From Pseudoalteromonas flavipulchra NCIMB 2033 = ATCC BAA-314 (GTDB taxonomy: Bacteria > Pseudomonadota > Gammaproteobacteria > Enterobacterales > Alteromonadaceae), in NCBI GenBank assembly GCA_000814665.1, contig JWIH01000022.1:1-38181 (forward strand): DNA of 38,181 nucleotides. Reading direction: 5' to 3'. This document shows positions 18,685 through 25,526 of this stretch, piece after piece. Both the position numbers and the translations under genes were made by a program. Each line of letters begins with the position of its first letter. The first letter of the stretch is position 1. The notes below the pieces were generated by a model, which searched no databases, had not been told where the DNA came from, and worked only from the letters and a program-made list of their open reading frames with translations.

Positions 18685-20173
18685 GTACGCATTCCTGTAG
18701 TGCCGAGAGGGTGATTTTGCCGAGCTCGTTTTCTGGAAATTGCGCCAAAAAATGAACCTGCGGCGTGGGTAAATCTTTAAACCAACTTCTGATGTCCTGA
18801 AGTGTAGGGATGCAAGATAGTCCTTCGACAAAGGCGACCAGCTCGCCCCCTTTATTATTGTTATTGTCCTCGATAAAAAACACGCGATGGCGAAGTCCCA
18901 CAAAGCGTTCTTGGAGGACTTTTTCTATACTTTGTAGCGAGTAGCGTTTACCTGCATATTTAAATATTTGGTCTGCGCGCCCACCGTGTGTGAATTGGTT
19001 TTCATTGCTGAAAATCAGCTTATCTTTGAGCTCAAACTCATCACAATTAGCCACTAAAAACGGTGATCTCAACATGGTTTTGTGCTCGCCATTTTGATAA
19101 ATGTCGACCGCAGTGAACTTAGTAAAGTGCGTTTCGTTGTTGCCTAATGGACGATAGCCGATACCGCCGGTCTCAGTGCTTCCTAGTACCTCAAAAGCTT
19201 GTATTGAAAGTGATAGGTAAGAAATAAGGTCGGCAAGTTTTTGCTCTTTCTCACCTTTGAATGGTGCACCTGAGCTTATTAAGTAACAGTGGTTTTGATT
19301 TAACTGATCGGCCACAAAGTCAAACATAGTTGGCGTTAAGATCACACCTACCTGTTTGTCTTTTACAGGTTGTAAATCCGGTGTTGAACCGAGTTCATAA
19401 CACACCGGTTTGCCAAGCTGCAGAGGGAGCATAAATGCCCAAATAAAGCCGAACATGTGGCGGATATCAACGCAAGCACAGAAATAATCTACTGAGTCAA
19501 ACGAGAAAGTGTCAGCAAAAGTGACGGCTTCTGCATGGAGTGAGGCGATGGATTTATGCCAAGTTTGTGGCTTGCCTGTGCTGCCTGACGTTTCAAAGCC
19601 AATTGTCTTATCGCTATGCTGTTGTAAAAATGCCGTCATGGAATGAAACGGAGCTTCTACCTCTTGATTGGCAAGCGTGAGTTCTCGCCAGCTAAACGCA
19701 TTGACGTTCGCGGCCGCATTCGCACTTAATACCGGAGTGATATTGTGTGCTAATAACACCATAGTGCTCACAATGATATCGCAGGGCGTGCTGTCTTTGA
19801 TAAGGCGAACCTGACCGTTGATCTCACACTCTAGACTACGCTGTATCAGTGCTAGTAAATCGGTCTCTTTGAGAGAGGTGACTTGATCTGCCCAAGTCTC
19901 CAAGGGTGTTGCTTGTTTTTGTTGCGTTAAGTTTAACGCTATTTGGCGTGTTAGTGTCGCCAAAGTTACAGTGCTCAATTCGCCCAAGTCTTTTAATTGG
20001 AACGCTTTTTTACATGCAGCAGATAACTGCATAAGGTCGACCGAGTCGAGAAACAGTGGCGCCTCAATTAAATTGGCGTCGTCACTTAGTACGTCTAGTT
20101 GTTCTTTATCTACTTCTAACTCAGCTTCAATCAGTTGCATGAGTGTTGAACGAATGGCACTGTATGTTTGCAT
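18677..20173 (-). CDS. altC: ACP domain fused to an acyl/aryl AMP-ligase
   Basis: 498 residues from ATG 20173 (AGGA 5 bp upstream); the longer open frame lacks a ribosome site and runs into the ACP gene. Residues 1-80 look like an acyl carrier protein with a phosphopantetheine site at Ser44 (FLDSVDLMQL). The rest is an ANL-type adenylating domain with the P-loop SGSTGKP at 196-202, GSTETGG further on, and Lys in the C-terminal LGKITL. It should adenylate the aryl acid from the ammonia-lyase (4-coumarate expected) and load it on a carrier, perhaps its own fused ACP. Aryl polyene clusters usually encode two ACPs and a separate ligase, so this appears to be a fused version of the same parts. Confidence 0.85.
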   Translation of the reverse strand: MQTYSAIRSTLMQLIEAELEVDKEQLDVLSDDANLIEAPLFLDSVDLMQLSAACKKAFQLKDLGELSTVTLATLTRQIALNLTQQKQATPLETWADQVTSLKETDLLALIQRSLECEINGQVRLIKDSTPCDIIVSTMVLLAHNITPVLSANAAANVNAFSWRELTLANQEVEAPFHSMTAFLQQHSDKTIGFETSGSTGKPQTWHKSIASLHAEAVTFADTFSFDSVDYFCACVDIRHMFGFIWAFMLPLQLGKPVCYELGSTPDLQPVKDKQVGVILTPTMFDFVADQLNQNHCYLISSGAPFKGEKEQKLADLISYLSLSIQAFEVLGSTETGGIGYRPLGNNETHFTKFTAVDIYQNGEHKTMLRSPFLVANCDEFELKDKLIFSNENQFTHGGRADQIFKYAGKRYSLQSIEKVLQERFVGLRHRVFFIEDNNNNKGGELVAFVEGLSCIPTLQDIRSWFKDLPTPQVHFLAQFPENELGKITLSALQECVHE

Positions 20174-20207
20174 GGTGTCCTTCCAAGCGAAAATGGTTAC
20201 GGTCAGA

Positions 20208-20501
20208 TCAACAAGCTTCAGCTGTTGTTTGTGCTTCAACTTGTTCGTGAACAAAGCTAGCTAAGGTACTGACGTTTTTCATTTTTTCTTGAATGGTTTG
20301 TTCTGGGTAATCTTTGAACTTAAGGTTGTATTTTTTCTCGATAGATACCACAAGATCGAGCACCTCGATGCTGTCTAGATCTAGACCGTCACCGATAAGT
20401 TGAGCATCATCTTCGATTTCATCAATGCTATCTACCACTTCTAAATTGTCGACAATGATGTCTTGTTTAATAAATTGTGTTATTGATTCTAAGCTACTCA
20501 T
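20208..20501 (-). CDS. altB: Acyl carrier protein
   Basis: 97 residues from ATG 20501, with AAGGA 7 bp upstream; the frame upstream of it has no better start. Phosphopantetheine attachment is predicted at Ser44 in DLDSIEVLDLVV, and the protein is strongly acidic as expected for an ACP. It lies 34 bp upstream of the ACP-ligase gene and 137 bp downstream of the ammonia-lyase gene. It probably carries the growing aryl polyene during extension and may hand it to the first condensation domain. With the fused ACP it makes a two-ACP system, as in aryl polyene pathways. No phosphopantetheinyl transferase is encoded in the window. Confidence 0.92.
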   Translation of the reverse strand: MSSLESITQFIKQDIIVDNLEVVDSIDEIEDDAQLIGDGLDLDSIEVLDLVVSIEKKYNLKFKDYPEQTIQEKMKNVSTLASFVHEQVEAQTTAEAC

Positions 20502-20573
20502 TTTTATATCCTTTTTAGTTTCTCTGGTGTGTAGTTTTCGTCTCATTAGCGGTTTTTGAGCAACAACAAGCCC

Positions 20574-20601
20574 TAGCTGGCGGCAGTGAAGCTGCCAGCT
20601 A
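20574..20601 (-). other. Strong hairpin in the altA-altB gap
   Basis: An 11-bp stem with one G-T wobble (20574-20584 with 20591-20601) encloses a 6-base loop. It sits 38 bp upstream of the lyase end on the transcript map, in the only sizeable gap of the operon. No T-run follows on either strand, so a simple intrinsic terminator is unlikely. It could be a processing or stability element that sets lyase and ACP levels apart, or a partial attenuator. Confidence 0.5.
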
Positions 20602-20638
20602 TAGCGTTATTGTCATCTCAAAAATGACTTAGAGAGGG

Positions 20639-22258
20639 TTACTGCTCATTAAATAGGGCGTTAACCATATTGTTGATTTCGACATCCATCGGCCTATCTT
20701 CAATGACTGGTTTGAAGTTGCTGCTAATTTTGTCGAAAAACTCGCGAGAAAGTACGTTAAGTTTCTCTGCTTTTGCATCTTTCCCATCAACATAAAATGC
20801 CTGGCGGATCGCCATTGCCTGAATGGCAATAACTGGCTTGATAAGATCTGTTATACGACGAAGGTCACGTGCGGCGATGGTGCCCATGCTGACGATGTCT
20901 TGGTTTAGTGCTTCTGTTGTGCGTGAAAATACTGACATCGGGCCTGCATTTTTAAGTGCTTCTGCAACAAGAGAAGAAGAGGTAATTTGCATTGCTTTGA
21001 AACCGTGGTGTACCCAAGCTTTGTCGCCAAGATCTTCACGCGCAACCAAGTTGTTAGAAATTCCACCGTTAAGGCGATCATCAACCAAAATGCCTAATTC
21101 ACGCTCTAGTAACGCGCCCATGTTTGCAACGAGTGGCTTGAGGGTGTCGCACACCGCTGCAACGTGACCACCGTAGAAGTGACCCGCGTTGAGGATAAGG
21201 TCGTTCTCATCATCAAATAGTGGGTTATCGTTCACTGAGTTGATTTCAGTCGTTAGGATCTGTGATGCCCACATCTCAGCATCAATTAATGGACCTAACA
21301 CTTGCGGAGAGCAGCGAATTGAATAGCTATCTTGTAACCTGAACGTTTCTTGCTTGCCAAACTCAATGTTGTCATCGGTTCGGTTTCTGCGACCTAAACG
21401 CTGATCGACGTTAGTTAAGCGTTCTAGAATTTTCTCTGCGCAGATCTGCTGTCCGCGGTGTGGTTTAAGTTCGTGTACGCGTTTATGGAATGGCGATGCA
21501 CGACCTTCGATAAGTTCGACATAAAGCGCGATCAGTTTGCAGCTTAAATCAATGCCGCGGCGGATGTCTTTTAGCGCATTCGTGGCGATAGCAGACATAA
21601 CCGAAGTACCATTCATGATAGCTAAACCTTCTTTCGGCTTTAGCTTGTATGGCGCAATGTTTAGCTCTTCTAATACTTCAGCGGTTTCACGCAGTTGTCC
21701 TTGATAGTACACCTTACGCTTCCCACCAAGTGCGGCACCGACATAAGAAAGTGGTGTTAAGTCGCCGCTCGCGCCTACTGAACCCATAGAAGGGATAGCC
21801 GGGATGATGCGGTTGTTTAGGAAGGTTTCCATCTGCGCCAGCAATTCCCAACTAACGCCTGAAAAGCCTTTGGCATTACAGTTCATGCGGATCAATAAAG
21901 TCGCGGCACAATCAGACTCTGAAAGGTAATCACCAACGCCACAGCCATGATAAGCTATGAGGTTTTGTTGTAATTCTTCAGAGAGAGAAGTCGAAATACG
22001 GTTACTTGCTGAGTTACCAAAACCAGTCGTCACGCCGTATATATCTTCTTGATTTGCTAATTTATTGTCCAGGTATTGACGGTTTTGCTCGATTCTAGCT
22101 TTTAGTGCCAACTCGTCCAATTTTACTTTGGACAAGGGCTGAGCTGCGTAATCTTGCACTGACTCCAGAGAAAGTGATTGATCTTGCGAGATGAAAACAA
22201 TACTACCGAGCTTTTTCTCGACCTGAATTGCTTCCTTTTCTGTGTTGTACTGGTTCAT
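20639..22258 (-). CDS. altA: MIO-type aromatic amino acid ammonia-lyase (tyrosine ammonia-lyase expected)
   Basis: 539 residues from ATG 22258, which has TAGGAAAG upstream; the 32 extra codons of the longer frame lack such a site. HAL/PAL/TAL family: the catalytic-loop Tyr region YGVTTGFG at 74-81, the MIO-forming Ala-Ser-Gly at 163-165 (SVGASGDLTPLSY) and the FGKQETFRLQDSYSIR region are intact. The product would be an aryl-acrylate, 4-coumarate if tyrosine is used, which is the starter for the aryl polyene. The selectivity pair that is His89-Leu90 in Rhodobacter TAL aligns here with Tyr103-His104, so tyrosine specificity rests on the operon context rather than on this motif. Housekeeping histidine ammonia-lyase is an alternative by homology, but no hut genes are nearby. 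First gene of the operon. Confidence 0.88.
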   Translation of the reverse strand: MNQYNTEKEAIQVEKKLGSIVFISQDQSLSLESVQDYAAQPLSKVKLDELALKARIEQNRQYLDNKLANQEDIYGVTTGFGNSASNRISTSLSEELQQNLIAYHGCGVGDYLSESDCAATLLIRMNCNAKGFSGVSWELLAQMETFLNNRIIPAIPSMGSVGASGDLTPLSYVGAALGGKRKVYYQGQLRETAEVLEELNIAPYKLKPKEGLAIMNGTSVMSAIATNALKDIRRGIDLSCKLIALYVELIEGRASPFHKRVHELKPHRGQQICAEKILERLTNVDQRLGRRNRTDDNIEFGKQETFRLQDSYSIRCSPQVLGPLIDAEMWASQILTTEINSVNDNPLFDDENDLILNAGHFYGGHVAAVCDTLKPLVANMGALLERELGILVDDRLNGGISNNLVAREDLGDKAWVHHGFKAMQITSSSLVAEALKNAGPMSVFSRTTEALNQDIVSMGTIAARDLRRITDLIKPVIAIQAMAIRQAFYVDGKDAKAEKLNVLSREFFDKISSNFKPVIEDRPMDVEINNMVNALFNEQ

Positions 22259-22291
22259 GACTTTCCTACTCTGACTAAAATAATGAATCCG

Positions 22292-22308
22292 ATTGTGATT
22301 TTCACAAT
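22292..22308. promoter_or_regulatory. Perfect inverted repeat upstream of altA, possible operator
   Basis: ATTGTGA-TTT-TCACAAT, 7-bp arms with a 3-base spacer, 34-50 bp upstream of the altA start and beside a possible -10 (TATAAG). It looks like a dimeric-regulator site. The half-site TGTGA recalls CRP, but the spacer is 3 rather than 6, so CRP is not claimed. Confidence 0.3.
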
Positions 22309-22865
22309 GCTTATATTTTTGTATGACGGGAAACTGTTTAGAAAACCCAATCATACTTGTTAGAGGCGAGTACTACTTAACCAACGTCCCGTGTGTGCCA
22401 ATCCGTTAACTTGGTCGGCTTTGTCGCGATACTATTGTCGCTATCTTTGTTACAAGATTATTTTATTTGTAAATAAAAAATATTAAATGTGATTTTTTGA
22501 TTGTTGTGTTTTAAGAACGGCGGCTAGGTTAAGCCCGAGTTTTCAGGGTGTCAACACGAAAAATTTGACATTTTAATGTTAATTAAATCTAACGTTAACA
22601 TAATTGAAATGTTATAAAATGATTGCAATATGGAGTTGTTAATAGCTATTTTTTATCTCTATGAGATATAAAGAATTAATTGATTTTTAAAGCTAAAACT
22701 CTATTTTTATTGCGCGTGGAAAGTTTAATAAAACTGACTTATGACAAATGTCACTATTTTGTATGGTCGGATCTGAAAATGAATAGAATTGACTTATTTC
22801 GGCAGAAAGTTGAATTTTTTGTGAATAAAAAATGCGTTATAAATATAAATCTAGACGGCTAACCG

Positions 22866-22895
22866 TTGAGGTTGCCGGAATATCGGCAGCCTCAA
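22866..22895 (-). terminator. Stem-loop downstream of the lipoprotein gene
   Basis: Arms 22866-22877 and 22884-22895 pair over 12 bp with one imperfect pair, around a 6-base loop. It begins 14 bp past the stop of the minus-strand lipoprotein gene, the expected place for a terminator. The minus-strand sequence after it has no immediate T-run, so efficiency is uncertain. A weaker ACGG/CCGT hairpin follows. Confidence 0.45.
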
Positions 22896-22908
22896 AAGCG
22901 GTGATTAA

Positions 22909-23568
22909 TTAGTATTCTAAAACGGTGCTCATTAATCCAGTTTCACCGACGACGAGTAAGTAAGAGCGGTCTAGTGATGCATTGCAAAGACTTATAACCT
23001 CATCACCCATCATAATATCTTGATTACAGTCATCCACTTGATACCAGCTACTGACTTCTCCTTTATCAAATTCAACGTCTGAACCGTTAATATTTAATGT
23101 CATTGTTTTGGAAGCTAATACTCGTACGGTAAATTTATTATCGTGATCATCTTTAGACTTTCTAACCACCTTTATATCTAAGGTATCGTTGCTATCCTGC
23201 ATTACAACAAAGTGATAATCTCGGTCATTACTTACCTTAATTTTTTCTTGTTCTACCATGCCAAGCTTGTTGACTGACTCAGCATAAAAACTGATTTCAC
23301 GGTTGGTGTTATGTTCGTGTGTTATGCGTACGGGTTCTGAACCGGAAGCTAGTACTTTGACGCGATATTTATCGTCAGCGACATTTCGTTCATCACCGTC
23401 TAGCTCAGTGTTAGCAAGGTGAAATGCAATTTCATAATCGGTGGCATTAACCAAGTTATATTGGTTTTTATAGATGTCAGAACCGAAGTTAGCGGTCTCG
23501 ACATCTTCAGACGAACATGCAACCGCTAATAGGGATAGGGTGGCTGCAGTTAGGATACGAAAGTTCAT
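22909..23568 (-). CDS. Small lipoprotein of unknown function with an internal repeat
   Basis: 219 residues, with AAAGGAG 8 bp upstream of ATG 23568. The N-terminus is a lipoprotein signal (LSLLAVAC-S, lipid-bearing Cys18), so the mature protein is probably membrane-anchored in the periplasm. An internal duplication is visible: KYRVKVLAS at 67-75 and KFTVRVLAS at 145-153, each followed about 50 residues later by a D-R-x-Y-x-x-VV segment (115-122 and 200-207). This suggests two beta-sandwich-like domains; resemblance to DUF4397-type repeats is only a guess. Cys181 and Cys195 could form a disulfide. It is divergent from the ABC transporter genes, sharing a 280-bp intergenic region, and its relation to the alt operon is unknown. 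Confidence 0.75.
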   Translation of the reverse strand: MNFRILTAATLSLLAVACSSEDVETANFGSDIYKNQYNLVNATDYEIAFHLANTELDGDERNVADDKYRVKVLASGSEPVRITHEHNTNREISFYAESVNKLGMVEQEKIKVSNDRDYHFVVMQDSNDTLDIKVVRKSKDDHDNKFTVRVLASKTMTLNINGSDVEFDKGEVSSWYQVDDCNQDIMMGDEVISLCNASLDRSYLLVVGETGLMSTVLEY

Positions 23569-23848
23569 AGTTGATCTCCTTTATCAATATTTTGAACATA
23601 GGTCGTTATTCAAGCGATTTCGGAGCAAGAGTATAGGATGGAAAAATGAAAGGTTACTTAATGATGTTTATAAGATGTTAAAAAATGTAGTGTGTAAGGC
23701 TTTGTTACAAAATAAGGTACGTAAAATGCGCCATTTTACTTTCTAACTAGGTGATAAATATTAGCTTTTGTAATAAGTTAAGTTTTATGACAACTACATT
23801 TTTAAACATAAATATAAATCCCTATTTGGATTTATAGTGTAGAGCAAG

Positions 23849-24442
23849 ATGATAACGATAAAATCTCTAAGTAAAAGCTTCTCCAAAGAGGTACTGTTTG
23901 ACAATTATTCACAACAGTTTGAGCATAATAGAATTTGTTTAGCGGCGCCGAATGGCGTAGGGAAAACCACCTTACTGAGTATGATTGCTGGGCTTGATGA
24001 TGCCTTCAATGGCGACATTCTATTACAAGACAAGAAAATCGATAAACGCCAAACACTTGTTGCACTTGCGTCAGACAACATTCCATTTCCTGCTTTTTTG
24101 CGTGCAAAAGAGTTATTAACTCTCACATCAACCGCATGGCAATGTGATTTTCCTTCGCAGCTTGTAAACGACTTTCAGTTTGAAACCTTTTTAATGACGC
24201 GTTACGCGGATCTCTCCTCTGGTAACAAAAAGAAGCTTCAGCTTATTAATGCCTTGATGCGTAATACCCCTTATTTATTGCTCGATGAGCCTACTGCAGC
24301 TTTGGATGCGGCAGGCTGCGAATATATCGTTGAGCTCGCACAAAGCTACGCTGGCATGGTGCTGATGACAAGTCATGAGCCTGAACCTTTTTTACAAGTT
24401 GGATTTCATTCTGTTCCCTTAACACCAAAGCAGGGTAGTTAA
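23849..24442 (+). CDS. ABC transporter ATP-binding protein, short form
   Basis: 197 residues, shorter than most ABC ATPases (220-250). Walker A is APNGVGKT (33-40), the signature is LSSGNKKK (122-129) instead of LSGGQ, Walker B is PYLLLDEPTAALD, and a switch His follows in MTSHE. The DNA-level ribosome site before ATG 23849 is weak (AGAGCAAG). It is followed 1 bp later by a polytopic membrane protein that should be its permease. The small size and signature recall CcmA- or bacteriocin-type exporters, but no substrate can be named. The upstream AT-rich region is shared with the divergent lipoprotein gene. Confidence 0.85.
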   Translation: MITIKSLSKSFSKEVLFDNYSQQFEHNRICLAAPNGVGKTTLLSMIAGLDDAFNGDILLQDKKIDKRQTLVALASDNIPFPAFLRAKELLTLTSTAWQCDFPSQLVNDFQFETFLMTRYADLSSGNKKKLQLINALMRNTPYLLLDEPTAALDAAGCEYIVELAQSYAGMVLMTSHEPEPFLQVGFHSVPLTPKQGS

Positions 24443-24443
24443 T

Positions 24444-25517
24444 ATGCTTTATTACTATCGTTACAGAAAAGCATCACTTTCCCTATCGCTGCAAGCGATA
24501 GGCCAGCAACTTCAGCAATTTGGCTTGATGATAGCTGCATTGTTTCAAGTTTATCTGTTAGGTTTTATCGCAATACTATTTATGGGTATAGGTAAAATTG
24601 TAGAAAGTGATAATCCCATTGCACAGGTACAAATTGCATGGGGATTACTTGCGGCGCAAAGCTTTATTCTATTTGTGTTTCGAGATGCGGTTTTGGACAA
24701 AGCGCACAGAAGTTACCATCACACGATCCTCGATCGTGCCATCCATCAAAAAGTGGCGGATGGATTGTCCGTACTGGTTGTTCACCCCTTATTATTGATG
24801 ACGCTAATTCTTTGCTACTCGATTGGAATTGAGAAAATCACACAAGCATGGCATTTACTGTTTTTTGCGGTGACGCAATTCTTCGTTGCTCTTTGTTTTA
24901 TTTATCGACCTTTGGGGACCAGTATTGGATTATTGATAACAGCCATTATCAGTTTTGCTGTTGTCGAAATTACTTGGTATTTGATTGCTGTAAACCTAAT
25001 AGTGTTTGGCTGTGCTGCTTTGCTACCGCGTAAAGTGACGTTATCGGTAATGGTTAAAGGGTTGACGACATTTTGGCTGAGCTTTGCTTACAACCACTAT
25101 TTTGTGTTGCTTTGGCGCATTGTGATGAGTGTGTTGGTGCTATGGTTTGGCGCGATCTTAAGTGTAGAGCGCTCCGATCTGATGGCAAATTACGTTCCAG
25201 GTCTGGTGACGTTAAATCTATTATGGTGGTCGAGCCTTGCCATTGATCTCAAACCTGAAGTCTACGACCGCACTGCATATTGGTTGAGTATAGATAAGCT
25301 GCAATCAGCAAAGCAGAGCATCTGGATTATTGTGTTGACGGCTGCCGTCTGTTTTTCAGTGCCTGTCTATATGTTATTAGGACTGAGTGTAGTGAGTCTA
25401 TTACCCTATGTCTTTCTGCCACTTTTAGTGTTAAGTGCATTAAAAAGTCCACAGCATTTAGCTATGACTTGGCTCAGCACCTTAGTACTGAGCTATACCG
25501 GGTATGTGCTTTTGTAA
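24444..25517 (+). CDS. Polytopic membrane protein, probable ABC permease partner
   Basis: 357 residues, mostly hydrophobic, with about nine or ten predicted membrane segments (for example around 20-50, 62-75, 105-125, 130-150, 155-200, 225-240, 295-350). There is no signal peptide or recognised family motif. It starts one base after the ATPase stop, so the two are almost certainly one transporter. It converges with the regulator gene on the other strand, leaving a 9-bp gap with no visible terminator. The function is unassigned; the pairing is inferred from gene order. Confidence 0.75.
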   Translation: MLYYYRYRKASLSLSLQAIGQQLQQFGLMIAALFQVYLLGFIAILFMGIGKIVESDNPIAQVQIAWGLLAAQSFILFVFRDAVLDKAHRSYHHTILDRAIHQKVADGLSVLVVHPLLLMTLILCYSIGIEKITQAWHLLFFAVTQFFVALCFIYRPLGTSIGLLITAIISFAVVEITWYLIAVNLIVFGCAALLPRKVTLSVMVKGLTTFWLSFAYNHYFVLLWRIVMSVLVLWFGAILSVERSDLMANYVPGLVTLNLLWWSSLAIDLKPEVYDRTAYWLSIDKLQSAKQSIWIIVLTAAVCFSVPVYMLLGLSVVSLLPYVFLPLLVLSALKSPQHLAMTWLSTLVLSYTGYVLL

Positions 25518-25526
25518 TGATAATCG

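Larger units (their letters stand above)
22259..22908. other. AT-rich spacer with the presumed altA promoter
   Basis: 650 bp without a convincing gene. The part near altA should hold the operon promoter; a TATAAG at 22311-22316 (minus sense) is a possible -10, but no good -35 accompanies it. The region 22440-22860 is very AT-rich, with several TAAATAAA-like runs. A 60-codon plus-strand frame at 22680-22862 has no ribosome site and atypical composition. No known regulator box was recognised. Confidence 0.5.

Noticed and set aside
16501..18903. Longer ketosynthase start at 18903
   Set aside because: The extra 73 codons lie inside the ligase gene in another frame; ATG 18684 has AGGAA and the family N-terminus (FITGYGVLCAAG).
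12030..20501. Classical aryl polyene (APE) outer-membrane pigment cluster
   Set aside because: The ligase, ACP, KS, KR and DH parts are shared, but no glycosyl/acyltransferase or outer-membrane lipid carrier genes are seen and the operon continues directly into NRPS genes.
20639..22258. Housekeeping histidine ammonia-lyase (hutH)
   Set aside because: Homology allows it, but no hutU/hutI/hutG genes are near and it heads an aryl polyene-NRPS operon.
22292..22308. CRP binding site upstream of altA
   Set aside because: The TGTGA/TCACA half-sites are separated by 3 bases instead of 6, so CRP binding is not supported.
22680..22862. 60-codon plus-strand frame in the AT-rich spacer
   Set aside because: No ribosome site, AT-driven composition, no recognisable motif.
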